This document shows positions 8,898 through 15,114 of a stretch of DNA of 15,153 nucleotides, in pieces. Each line of letters begins with the position of its first letter. Position 1 is the first letter of the stretch. The notes under the pieces were generated by a model. The model was not told the origin of the DNA and made no database searches. It saw nothing but the letters and a program-made list of their open reading frames with translations. Both the position numbers and the translations under genes were made by a program. The DNA comes from JBBIVB01 sp964567515 (GTDB lineage Bacteria > Patescibacteriota > Patescibacteriia > Veblenbacterales > UBA10138), in NCBI GenBank assembly GCA_964567515.1, contig CAZMMW010000017.1, positions 1 through 15,153 of the forward strand, in the 5' to 3' direction.

Positions 8898-8928
8898 AAG
8901 CTTACTGCCAAGGTAAGCTTATTGTCAA
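8898..8928 (-). promoter_or_regulatory. Possible promoter with operator-like palindrome before the 767-aa gene
   Basis: On the minus strand a perfect TTGACA (+ strand 8923-8928) is followed by an 8-bp inverted repeat, AAGCTTAC and GTAAGCTT separated by 7 bases (8898-8920), occupying the space where RNA polymerase would sit. The best -10 hexamer, TAAGCT at 8899-8904, matches only three of six consensus positions. This could be a repressor-controlled promoter or just a small hairpin. A start near it would leave a leader of only about 15-20 bases before the ATG at 8873. Confidence 0.35.
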
Positions 8929-8945
8929 TAGTTTAAGTTGCTTTT

Positions 8946-9119
8946 CTACCACAAGCGGAAAACCGTTGCTTTTTTGTGACGAGAAGCCAAAAACAACGCC
9001 ACTCCTCTTAATAAATGTATAGTTGGTTGATTGGCCCCGCGGCCACCTAAAACTTTCCATGATTTGGCGTATAAATAAGTCTTGCGAGCTCCTGATGATA
9101 AAAATCCTGGCTTCATCAT
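8946..9119 (-). CDS. Very basic small ORF (57 aa, uncertain)
   Basis: An open frame runs from ATG-ATG at 9119-9114 to TAG at 8946. The product has eleven Lys/Arg residues, two His and no acidic residue, so it would be strongly cationic. Residues 32-46 are moderately hydrophobic (PTIHLLRGVALFLAS), between basic ends. I recognise no family. It lies 72 bases upstream of the 767-aa gene on the same strand and divergently from the lectin gene. There is no Shine-Dalgarno site; the leader is AT-rich like the other minus-strand genes. It may be a real small membrane-active or nucleic-acid-binding protein, a gene remnant, or chance. Confidence 0.4.
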   Translation of the reverse strand: MMKPGFLSSGARKTYLYAKSWKVLGGRGANQPTIHLLRGVALFLASRHKKATVFRLW

Positions 9120-9166
9120 AAATTAATTTTGCTTTTTATTTTATTATTTTATTATGCTTTTGATCC

Positions 9167-9175
9167 TGCTATAAT
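9167..9175 (+). promoter_or_regulatory. Extended -10 promoter of the lectin-lipase gene
   Basis: TGCTATAAT combines a perfect TATAAT hexamer (9170-9175) with the TGn extension; no good -35 is found at 17 bases. Transcription would begin near 9182, giving a leader of about 50 bases, A-rich and ending in a consensus ribosome binding site. Confidence 0.6.
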
Positions 9176-9219
9176 TATTTTAGCACAAACAAACAAAAAA
9201 ATCAACTCAAAATACTTAC

Positions 9220-9225
9220 GGAGGT
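9220..9225 (+). promoter_or_regulatory. Consensus ribosome binding site, sets lectin start at 9231
   Basis: GGAGGT lies five bases before ATG 9231. This start gives a textbook signal peptide, whereas the longer in-frame reading from 9129 would add 34 residues encoded by the promoter and leader, so 9231 is chosen. Confidence 0.85.
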
Positions 9226-9230
9226 TTCCT

Positions 9231-9890
9231 ATGTTTAAAAAAATATTTTTTAACAAATTAAAGATCTACTGCCTACTTGGTTTAATAAGTTTTTTGACAC
9301 CATTGCGGGCACAATTTAACTATTCTGACTTTAATAATACTGCCGGTTTAGCATTAAAAGGCAATGCTACGGTTATTAACAACCAACTACTGCTAACATC
9401 GGCTACCAAAAACCAAAAAGCTGCAGTGTGGCATAAAACCCGTCAAGCAATTGATACTTCTTCCACTACTTGGCAATTTCGTATTAGCAGCCCAAGCGGA
9501 CTCTCTCCTGGTGGCGCTGATGGCATTGTCTTGGTTATCCAAAATTATCATGATTCTGCTTTGGGTAATAGCGGCGGCAATTTAGCTTATAATATTCCTA
9601 AAAGCCTAGCTGTAGAATTTGATACTTGGGATAACAGTGAATTTAACGATCCTAGTCGGCCACATATAAGTGTGCAAATCAGAGGGTTAACCACTAATAA
9701 TCCAAGCCATAATTATTCTTTAGGCTGTAAAACAGGTTTAAATAGTTTAGCTGACGGCGCAGTACATACTGTTCGTATTAATTATGCTCGACCTTACTTA
9801 AAAATTTTCTTGGACGATATGTTTACGCCAAAATTATCTGTAACAGTAAATTTAGCTGACACTATTGGCACTAGTGATCATTTAGCGTGA
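9231..9890 (+). CDS. Signal peptide and legume-type (L-type) lectin segment (219 aa)
   Basis: Residues 1-27 are a signal peptide (FKK, hydrophobic core, cleavage after PLRA), so the product is exported. Residues 28-219 are a concanavalin-like beta-sandwich: GGADGIVLVI (94-103) holds the Asp that contacts sugar in legume lectins, and SLAVEFDTWDN followed by NDPSRPHI (125-146) holds the metal site. Glu129, Asp131, Asn135, Asp140 and His145 have exactly the spacing of concanavalin A Glu8, Asp10, Asn14, Asp19 and His24, so Mn/Ca and carbohydrate binding look preserved. The domain is cut short by TGA at 9888; the missing last strand lies in the same frame downstream. If translated alone, the truncated sandwich would lack that strand and probably fold poorly. 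Confidence 0.8.
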   Translation: MFKKIFFNKLKIYCLLGLISFLTPLRAQFNYSDFNNTAGLALKGNATVINNQLLLTSATKNQKAAVWHKTRQAIDTSSTTWQFRISSPSGLSPGGADGIVLVIQNYHDSALGNSGGNLAYNIPKSLAVEFDTWDNSEFNDPSRPHISVQIRGLTTNNPSHNYSLGCKTGLNSLADGAVHTVRINYARPYLKIFLDDMFTPKLSVTVNLADTIGTSDHLA

Positions 9891-9989
9891 TTAGAATTAA
9901 CTTCGGCTACTGGCAATGCTTATGAAAATCACTTCATTTTAAACTGGTCATACGATAATGCTATTATCATACCAACGCCAATTATTTTC

Positions 9990-11999
9990 TTGCCGGGAAT
10001 TATGGGGTCGCCGTTATATAATGGCGATCAAAGAATCTGGATTAATCCCTGGCAAATAGTAATGCCTGGAGATCTGTTTTTAGATGTCTTACAATTAGCA
10101 GATAATGAACAAAGCCCTTACTCATCTGACTATCATATTAGAACTACTCCTTGGTTTGGCGGACCAAGCGCTGAAACTGTATCAAGCGAATTGCCTTTGA
10201 AAAAATATAAGACCATTATTGATACTCTTAAAGGCCGTGGTTATAAACCAAACAACTGGGGCACGACTCACCAAGATGAATATTTGCATATCTTCACTTA
10301 TGATTGGCGCAAAAGTTTAATTGATTTAGCTGATTCGTTGGCACGTTATATAGATAGCGTTAAAAAATGGACTGGCACGAAGCAAGTTAATTTAATTGGT
10401 CATAGTATGGACGGCTTGGTTGCTAAAAGTTATTTAGCTAAATATGGCGAAACTAACACCAACCAAATAATTTTTCTAGGTACACCGCATCTAGGAGCTC
10501 CAGAAATGGCTTACGCTCAAATGACCGGCTCTATTGTTAACTGGAAATTAAGATTAGCTGTTAATAAACAGGAAATCAAAAAATTAGCTAAAAATTTTCC
10601 TAGCTGCTATCAATTGATGCCAAACGAACAATACTTTAATTTGGCTATTAATAATAGCGTGTCAGTTGGCTTAGATTTATATAGTGGTTATATTAACACT
10701 ATTCAAGGTAATATCTTGGATTATTATGCCAGTAAAAATCAATGGCTGTCTGCCTGGCGTGATGATTCACCTGAATTTAACGCTGCCTTGATTGAAGCTA
10801 GTGAAAATGTTCTAGATTATATTTGGCAAAGACCTATTGACAGCATATTGGTCTTTAATATCACAGGCTACGGTTTACCTACTATAGGCGAAGTGACTCC
10901 TTTTCCACAGGAAATCACAGTAGATGGCAAGCCTAGTTATTATGCGACTTTAGATGGCGACGGCACTGTGCCCTTACGTAGCGCGGAGCGTGTCAGTTCC
11001 GCAAAAGTCAGGGCTGATTATTATGCCAGAAAAGTAGGCCGCCTAGCATTATGCCAAAACAAAGAGGTGCTACACTTGGTGGCTAATCTTTTGCAGTCAC
11101 CACCACAAACAGATCTAACTGGTTTTACTGAAATAAGCCAAGAACCGCCTTCCAGTTATAAAGCCAGTGGTTTATTCTTTAAACTTGGCAGTCCCGTACA
11201 AATACATATCTATGATGACCTAAACCGGCATACCGGACCTAACTCTGATTCTACCTGGGAAATCGGCATACCAGAAAGTTATGTTACAGCTGGACCTTTA
11301 AATGATCCGGAAGCAGAAAAAATCGTAGTTTTACCGCCGGGCCCAGAATATCGTGCCGTTATTTATTCCCCCGATAGCAGTACCTATTATTCCTTGACCT
11401 TAGATTATATTATTGATGGTAAAAAAATTAAATCATTGTCTTTTGACAGTATTGTTACACCGGCATTGGCTGTCAGTAGAATTGCTGTAAGCAACATCAA
11501 TTCACAATTAAAAGTGGAGGTGGATACCAACCAAGACGGTCTTGCCGACTACTATGTTTACCCTAATTGTACATATGATGAATTTTATTTACAATCTGGG
11601 TGGAATTTAACACCGTTGTCTCTAATGATAGGAAAACTAACGGTCAATAATCTTTACCATCATGCTTCTTCTCCGACATTTATTTATAATAATATGTATT
11701 TACCAGTTGACTCGTTGCCCTACCAGTCAGGCTATTGGTTAAAACTGGCAAAAGCAGATACACTGCGTTTATTTGGTCGTTTGCGTCTAACTGACTCAAT
11801 TAATGTAAATAAGGGTTGGAATATTATTGGTGCTATCAGTATACCTATACCGACAGCAACCATCACATCTCAACCGGAGGGTATTATTGCTAGTAGTTTT
11901 TATGGGTACAATAATAAATATTTTATAGCTGACACTTTAATGCCAACTCAAGCTTACTGGCTAAAAGTAACCAGCAAAGGCAAATTGTTCTTAAAATAA
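9990..11999 (+). CDS. LCAT-like lipase/acyltransferase segment with GWN/YW modules (669 aa)
   Basis: The frame is open from 9891; 9990 is only the first nominal start (TTG), has no ribosome binding site, and would remove the first core strand IIIPTPIIF, so this is the back part of the fusion. Residues here count from 9990. LPGIMGS (1-7) is the LCAT/phospholipase oxyanion strand; FTYDWRKS (102-109) precedes the lipase core; the nucleophile elbow is GHSMDG with Ser139; GTPHLGAP is at 164-171; DGDGTVP gives the acid Asp324; LHL gives His362. The triad residues are present, but Asp141 replaces the Gly of GxSxG. DTNQDGLAD (512-520) is a calcium-type loop. Two GWN...YWLK modules (538-586 and 609-660) end the protein and may serve secretion or surface attachment. 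The likely substrate is a phospholipid or sterol ester; the family is firm, the activity doubtful. Confidence 0.75.
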   Translation: MPGIMGSPLYNGDQRIWINPWQIVMPGDLFLDVLQLADNEQSPYSSDYHIRTTPWFGGPSAETVSSELPLKKYKTIIDTLKGRGYKPNNWGTTHQDEYLHIFTYDWRKSLIDLADSLARYIDSVKKWTGTKQVNLIGHSMDGLVAKSYLAKYGETNTNQIIFLGTPHLGAPEMAYAQMTGSIVNWKLRLAVNKQEIKKLAKNFPSCYQLMPNEQYFNLAINNSVSVGLDLYSGYINTIQGNILDYYASKNQWLSAWRDDSPEFNAALIEASENVLDYIWQRPIDSILVFNITGYGLPTIGEVTPFPQEITVDGKPSYYATLDGDGTVPLRSAERVSSAKVRADYYARKVGRLALCQNKEVLHLVANLLQSPPQTDLTGFTEISQEPPSSYKASGLFFKLGSPVQIHIYDDLNRHTGPNSDSTWEIGIPESYVTAGPLNDPEAEKIVVLPPGPEYRAVIYSPDSSTYYSLTLDYIIDGKKIKSLSFDSIVTPALAVSRIAVSNINSQLKVEVDTNQDGLADYYVYPNCTYDEFYLQSGWNLTPLSLMIGKLTVNNLYHHASSPTFIYNNMYLPVDSLPYQSGYWLKLAKADTLRLFGRLRLTDSINVNKGWNIIGAISIPIPTATITSQPEGIIASSFYGYNNKYFIADTLMPTQAYWLKVTSKGKLFLK

Positions 12000-12013
12000 A
12001 ACTTTTCAAACTC

Positions 12014-12050
12014 AAAGTCCGAAATAAAAATTTCGGACTTTTGTATTTTT
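12014..12050 (+). terminator. Intrinsic terminator of the lectin-lipase gene
   Basis: An 11-bp perfect stem, AAAGTCCGAAA (12014-12024) with TTTCGGACTTT (12031-12041), has a six-base A-rich loop and leads into TTGTATTTTT. It begins 14 bases after the TAA. Confidence 0.85.
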
Positions 12051-12395
12051 ATAACTATTCCTTATTGTTCTTTACCAATGCGGAACTAGTATTTCACCAA
12101 GTAAAAAACAATCAAAAAAACCAATCGTCCCGTTTCCCTAATTTAGTTGTTGGTAAAAAATAGTTAACATAAACTTCGACTTAGATATAAAACATATGGC
12201 TTGCAACTGCGTAGTTTTTCGCTAAGAGTACCCCGAGCCACTCTGTAGCTTTAGCGAAGGATGGCTGATCTCTCGGATTCAGTACCCCAAGAGTATGGTG
12301 CGTTGAGAGTTTTTTCAATGGTTTATTGGAAAACTAAATTTAGGCATGATGGTCGGGGTACAAAATACAAGGGTATTAAAATAATTTAAATCAGT
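12051..12395. other. Non-coding stretch with nested inverted repeats
   Basis: No gene is seen. The 5' half is featureless. From 12218 the DNA is structured: TTCGCTAA (12218-12225) pairs with TTAGCGAA (12251-12258), competing with GCTAAGAG pairing to CTCTGTAGC in the same interval. CTCTCGG (12270-12276) pairs with CCAAGAG (12287-12293) with one mismatch. AGTACCCC occurs twice (12227-12234, 12281-12288), and GTACCCCGA (12228-12236) is the exact complement of TCGGGGTAC (12353-12361), enclosing the whole. This may be a degraded mobile or repetitive element or a structured RNA. I found no tRNA cloverleaf. Confidence 0.4.
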
Positions 12396-13195
12396 CTAAA
12401 TTTTAGCTTGTGCAAGTAGGGCCACCATATCATCCTGAAGGGTGATTTGCTCAAATTTTGTTTTTTGGACTGAAAAAATATCGTTTATTTCTTGTTGAAA
12501 CAACACGATGTATAGCCAAATCTCGATACACACCAACCACATGTACATCTAGTGATTGTAATGTTTTAAGTATCCACTTTGGCGAGTAATATCGCTCAAC
12601 GTGTGTTTCGTAATATATTTTTGACTGGCCACAAACATCTTTAGTGCGGACTTCAAATTCTACGTTTCATGATTTTGAATAAAAGGCATTCTTCCAAATT
12701 AGCTTATCGCCATTAAACATATAGGTGCGGCTATTTACTTCTTTACTGTCATCAGCAAAAGCTCGCTCACCGTTTACATCGAATAACAAGAGTCCGCCAG
12801 AGGATAATTGCGAAACTAAACGCGACAAGGCGGCTACAAAAATGCTTGTTTGTTGGCAAATAATTTAGAGAGTCAAAAGAACAAGTGATTATATCTGCTT
12901 TTTGCCGGCGTGGCACTGTAAAAGAAGTGGGTGAACCAATCAAAAAATCAATGCTAGGATGGTTAGATCGGGCTATCTGCAGCATGGCCGGAGAAACATT
13001 AACACCAATCGTGTATGCAATATTGTCAAGTTTAGCAGTAAGTCTACCAGTACCACACGCCATATCAACAATCAACGATGGTTTTATACCGAGGCGTTGA
13101 AATTGAATTTGCGCAGAACGAACCCAAGCAGAATACCAGTGCTCTGTCACCAAGAAATCATAGTATTAGGCTAGGTGAACATATGTTTGATCCAT
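12396..13195 (-). pseudogene. Decayed class I SAM-dependent methyltransferase
   Basis: Reading from ATG 13195, the residues MDQTYVHLA, then YYDFL, match the usual start of a ~250-aa class I methyltransferase. Motif I is LIVDMACGTGRL, motif II is GVNVSPAML (Asp replaced by Asn), and ADIITCSFDSLNYL is the conserved post-motif strand. Four lesions are visible: TAA at 13166-13168 (codon 10); a +1 frameshift at the A5 run 12838-12842, after which the expected SRLVSQLSSGGLLLFDVNGE resumes; TGA at 12667-12669; and probably another frameshift at the A6 run 12473-12478, beyond which the frame stays open to TAG at 12396. The frame after the first shift also stops at TGA 12451-12453 if the last shift is ignored. 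The product would have methylated an unknown small molecule or lipid. Multiple lesion types point to true decay rather than one sequencing error. Confidence 0.8.
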
Positions 13196-13587
13196 AATAT
13201 TATTATTTTAAGTGATTTTTAACGCTTCAAGCTTAGCGCTTAGGCGATTTATGTCAAATGTTCAAGAGTGACCTATCACCGAAAATAGATTGGCTAAATT
13301 ACACCCACCTTGAACCAAGTAACACAACACCCACGCCGTAAGGCAAGAGGTGTTGTAAACCGATATTTGGATCACCAGAATCATTTGGGTTACACCCGAT
13401 AACCAAATTTCATGGCTGTATCTTTTAGACAAAATCCGAACTTTTTTCCGCGAAAACCCCGACGCTGATTTCTGAAAAAAATTCGCTCGGGCGGGCAAAG
13501 TTGGGGGAAGGAATTTTTGCCCGCCCTCACTTTTCCGCAGCCGAATTTCATACCAGTTGAAAACTGGCACGCCGCCTTAACATTGAA
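13196..13587. repeat. Hairpin-rich, locally GC-rich non-coding element
   Basis: No convincing gene. Hairpins: ACAACACC (13324-13331) with GGTGTTGT (13349-13356), enclosing GCC-GTAA-GGC, a GNRA-type tetraloop; GGTTA/TAACC (13388-13404); a perfect 11-bp GC-rich stem GGGCGGGCAAA (13489-13499) with TTTGCCCGCCC (13516-13526) and a 16-base loop; and CCAGTT/AACTGG (13553-13567) just past the stop of the 311-aa gene. The sequence CC(A/G)AATTTCAT appears at 13403-13413 and 13541-13551. From about 13430 to 13580 the DNA is visibly richer in G+C than its surroundings. It may be a dispersed repeat, a structured RNA, or the attenuating 3' end of the upstream operon. A 102-codon open frame here is judged spurious. 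Confidence 0.45.
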
Positions 13588-14523
13588 TTAATTATCCTGG
13601 CTTGCTTTTATGTCCTCTCGCATTTCTTGCAATTTCTTTTGTACATCCCGGCTGTCTGACGGTTCTTCTTTTGTCAGGCCCTCAAATTCATTATTAGAGA
13701 CGTCGCTGCTTTCATCCAAATTTAAAACCTTATCAAATTCATTTTGCAATTCTTCCTTCTGTTTATATTCTTTAATTATTTCTATACCTCGCTCGTTATC
13801 AATTCCACCGCAAGAAAATGTAAACTTGCCGGAAAATCCACCCCCTAAACCAGAGGTGTCCTTAGGACAATCTTTTTCAACATTAAAATAGTCTGGAGAA
13901 ATAAAAGCGCCATCTATACTAAAGACAGGGCACATAACTTTGGCATCACCTGTTGTTTTATCAACACGATCTCCTGTAATGCCCATTAAAGATCCTGTGC
14001 TCTTTATTTCTACAACTACCCAGTCGCTTATTTTTCTCTCTGGAGCAGAATTGATTATTTTATTATTATAATCAATTCTGACCGGCGCGTTGTATCTAGT
14101 ATAATATTCAACCGTTGTTCCGTTTTCTTCTATATCCATTATGCCCTGCCCGTCCGCCACCTGTATTTGAGCTTTCCCGGAATATGTATATTTGATCTTG
14201 CGTCCCAAAATAAGCAATTTATTCTTTTCTTTATCAAGAACGCTTATGTCTTCTGAAATGTATTCCATATCTCCTTTTTCAGATCCCAAAACAAAACTAG
14301 TATATTCGCCCCGTATCTCCTCATAGCCCTGGCAAAAAGAATATTTTTCTTCATCTGCAAATTCCTTGAAATCTTGCTCCTCAAGTTCCTGGCGCACGTT
14401 ACCGTCCAGATGTACACCATCTTTTGACGCACGTTCAGAGCCATTACTAAGCAAGACGGCGGCGGCAATCGCTCCACCAAAAACCAAAACAGACCCGCCA
14501 CTTAATAAGGTTTTTTTATCCAT
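13588..14523 (-). CDS. Membrane-anchored extracytoplasmic protein, unknown function (311 aa)
   Basis: MDKK followed by a hydrophobic stretch (residues 7-26) forms an uncleaved N-terminal anchor or signal, with the remainder outside. The body is acidic and beta-rich (about 75-240), with Cys64, Cys198, Cys219 and Cys238 available for two disulfides and a Gly-rich GLGGGFSGKF turn at 225-234. The tail (250-311) is charged and helical, with EELQNEFDKVLNL. No family recognised. It starts five bases after the stop of the cysteine-rich gene and is clearly in its operon; both share the short Gly/Ala-rich anchor style (GGAIAAAV here, GGAIFF there). There is no Shine-Dalgarno site, so translation may be coupled. 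Function unknown; a surface partner of the upstream product is plausible. Confidence 0.82.
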   Translation of the reverse strand: MDKKTLLSGGSVLVFGGAIAAAVLLSNGSERASKDGVHLDGNVRQELEEQDFKEFADEEKYSFCQGYEEIRGEYTSFVLGSEKGDMEYISEDISVLDKEKNKLLILGRKIKYTYSGKAQIQVADGQGIMDIEENGTTVEYYTRYNAPVRIDYNNKIINSAPERKISDWVVVEIKSTGSLMGITGDRVDKTTGDAKVMCPVFSIDGAFISPDYFNVEKDCPKDTSGLGGGFSGKFTFSCGGIDNERGIEIIKEYKQKEELQNEFDKVLNLDESSDVSNNEFEGLTKEEPSDSRDVQKKLQEMREDIKASQDN

Positions 14524-14528
14524 ATAAT

Positions 14529-15035
14529 TTATAGTCCGCAGACATTAGTCATGGACTCACAATCAAAAGCGTTAATCATGCAGTCCACTTTTTGCGCGTT
14601 CCAGCCGGCGCATTCTTTCATGCAAGAATCCGTGCCTTCTTGAAAAAGCGCTTCCGTGGCATTGGGAACAAGCGTCAAACATTTCCCCACATAACTACCG
14701 CAAGCCGCCTCGCATTCACTGGCATTTTTATCAACTAGCTCTGGTGTCGCCACCTCTGGTACTAATAAATCAGCGATCAATTCCGGTTTAGATGAAATCT
14801 CCTGGCAGGACTTAGAATCAGCTAAATGCTTTTTTGCCTCTTCGCTTAATTTTGCACAGTTGCTATTGCAAGCATCTTCGTTTATCAATGATGGGCAAGT
14901 TTGACTGGCTTCATAACAAACATCAGCGCAAGCTGAATTATTTTGCTTGTTTGGAGAATTGTCTCCCGCCATAAAAAATATGGCTCCGCCAATTACCACT
15001 ACCCCCGCTGCTCCGATCAAAATATTTTTGTTCAT
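14529..15035 (-). CDS. Membrane-anchored protein with duplicated cysteine module (168 aa)
   Basis: The start at 15035 gives MNKN followed by a hydrophobic span (5-23); a longer in-frame start at 15077 would place extra hydrophobic residues and the promoter -10 inside the coding region, so it is not used. The exported part has 14 cysteines. Unit 1: C36-x3-C40-x6-C47-x8-C56-x3-C60-x16-C77. Unit 2: C108-x3-C112-x6-C119-x18-C138-x3-C142-x9-C152, with two more at 159 and 166. Paired Cx3C motifs suggest disulfide-stapled helical hairpins outside the membrane. The Pro/acidic linker (83-104) separates the units. No named family recognised. It is first in a two-gene operon with the 311-aa gene and sits behind a good promoter. 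A role in surface attachment, or as a disulfide-rich secreted factor, is a guess. Confidence 0.82.
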   Translation of the reverse strand: MNKNILIGAAGVVVIGGAIFFMAGDNSPNKQNNSACADVCYEASQTCPSLINEDACNSNCAKLSEEAKKHLADSKSCQEISSKPELIADLLVPEVATPELVDKNASECEAACGSYVGKCLTLVPNATEALFQEGTDSCMKECAGWNAQKVDCMINAFDCESMTNVCGL

Positions 15036-15065
15036 AATATTTATTATTAATAATAATATATCAGA

Positions 15066-15094
15066 AGTATACCACACACTTTTTTATTTTCCAA
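15066..15094 (-). promoter_or_regulatory. Sigma70-type promoter of the two-gene operon
   Basis: On the minus strand TTGGAA (+ 15089-15094, four of six matches to TTGACA) is followed by a 17-base spacer and TATACT (+ 15066-15071), preceded by TGG, an extended -10. Transcription would start near 15059, leaving a short, almost purely A/T leader of about 25 bases without a Shine-Dalgarno site. Confidence 0.65.
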
Positions 15095-15114
15095 GCCCCT
15101 GAATAGTTTACATT

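Larger units (their letters stand above)
9231..11999 (+). pseudogene. Secreted L-type lectin / LCAT-like lipase fusion interrupted by one TGA
   Basis: One frame runs from ATG 9231 to TAA 11997-11999, broken only by TGA at 9888-9890 (codon 220 of 922). The stop falls inside the lectin fold: the text before it ends SDHLA and after it continues LELTSATGNAYENHFILNWS, which is the usual final strand of legume lectins, where an aromatic residue is expected at the stop position. A TGG-to-TGA change therefore explains it best. Promoter, ribosome binding site, 700 downstream codons and terminator are all intact, so the change is recent, a sequencing error, or tolerated by readthrough. Routine TGA recoding is unlikely because the other genes have no internal TGA and the 336-aa gene stops on TGA. 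The lipase motif is also altered (GHSMD). The two segments are described separately in the next entries. Confidence 0.7.

Noticed and set aside
9129..9230. 34-residue N-terminal extension of the lectin
   Set aside because: It covers the TATAAT promoter and the GGAGGT site; the ATG at 9231 gives a clean signal peptide.
9888..9890. TGA as a sense codon (Gly as in Gracilibacteria/Absconditabacteria, or Trp)
   Set aside because: About 3,000 codons of six intact genes contain no internal TGA, the 336-aa gene stops on TGA just before a terminator, and the methyltransferase remnant also has a TAA and frameshifts. Routine recoding is unlikely, although not excluded for this one codon.
12241..12300. 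tRNA-like sequence (GGCTGATCTCTCGGATTC)
   Set aside because: No acceptor stem, no proper T-loop GTTCGA and no cloverleaf can be drawn; the pairings fit other hairpins.
12767..13153. 128-aa methyltransferase starting at TTG 13153
   Set aside because: The homologous frame begins at ATG 13195 and is broken by TAA; the last 20 residues are out of frame relative to the family. It is a fragment of the pseudogene, not an intact gene.
12885..13174. Plus-strand open frames opposite the methyltransferase
   Set aside because: Antisense shadows; the minus strand carries recognisable methyltransferase motifs.
13262..13570. 102-codon open frame on the minus strand
   Set aside because: It runs across several perfect hairpins in a locally GC-rich patch, has no domain-like or coding-like pattern and no initiation signal; treated as a non-coding element.
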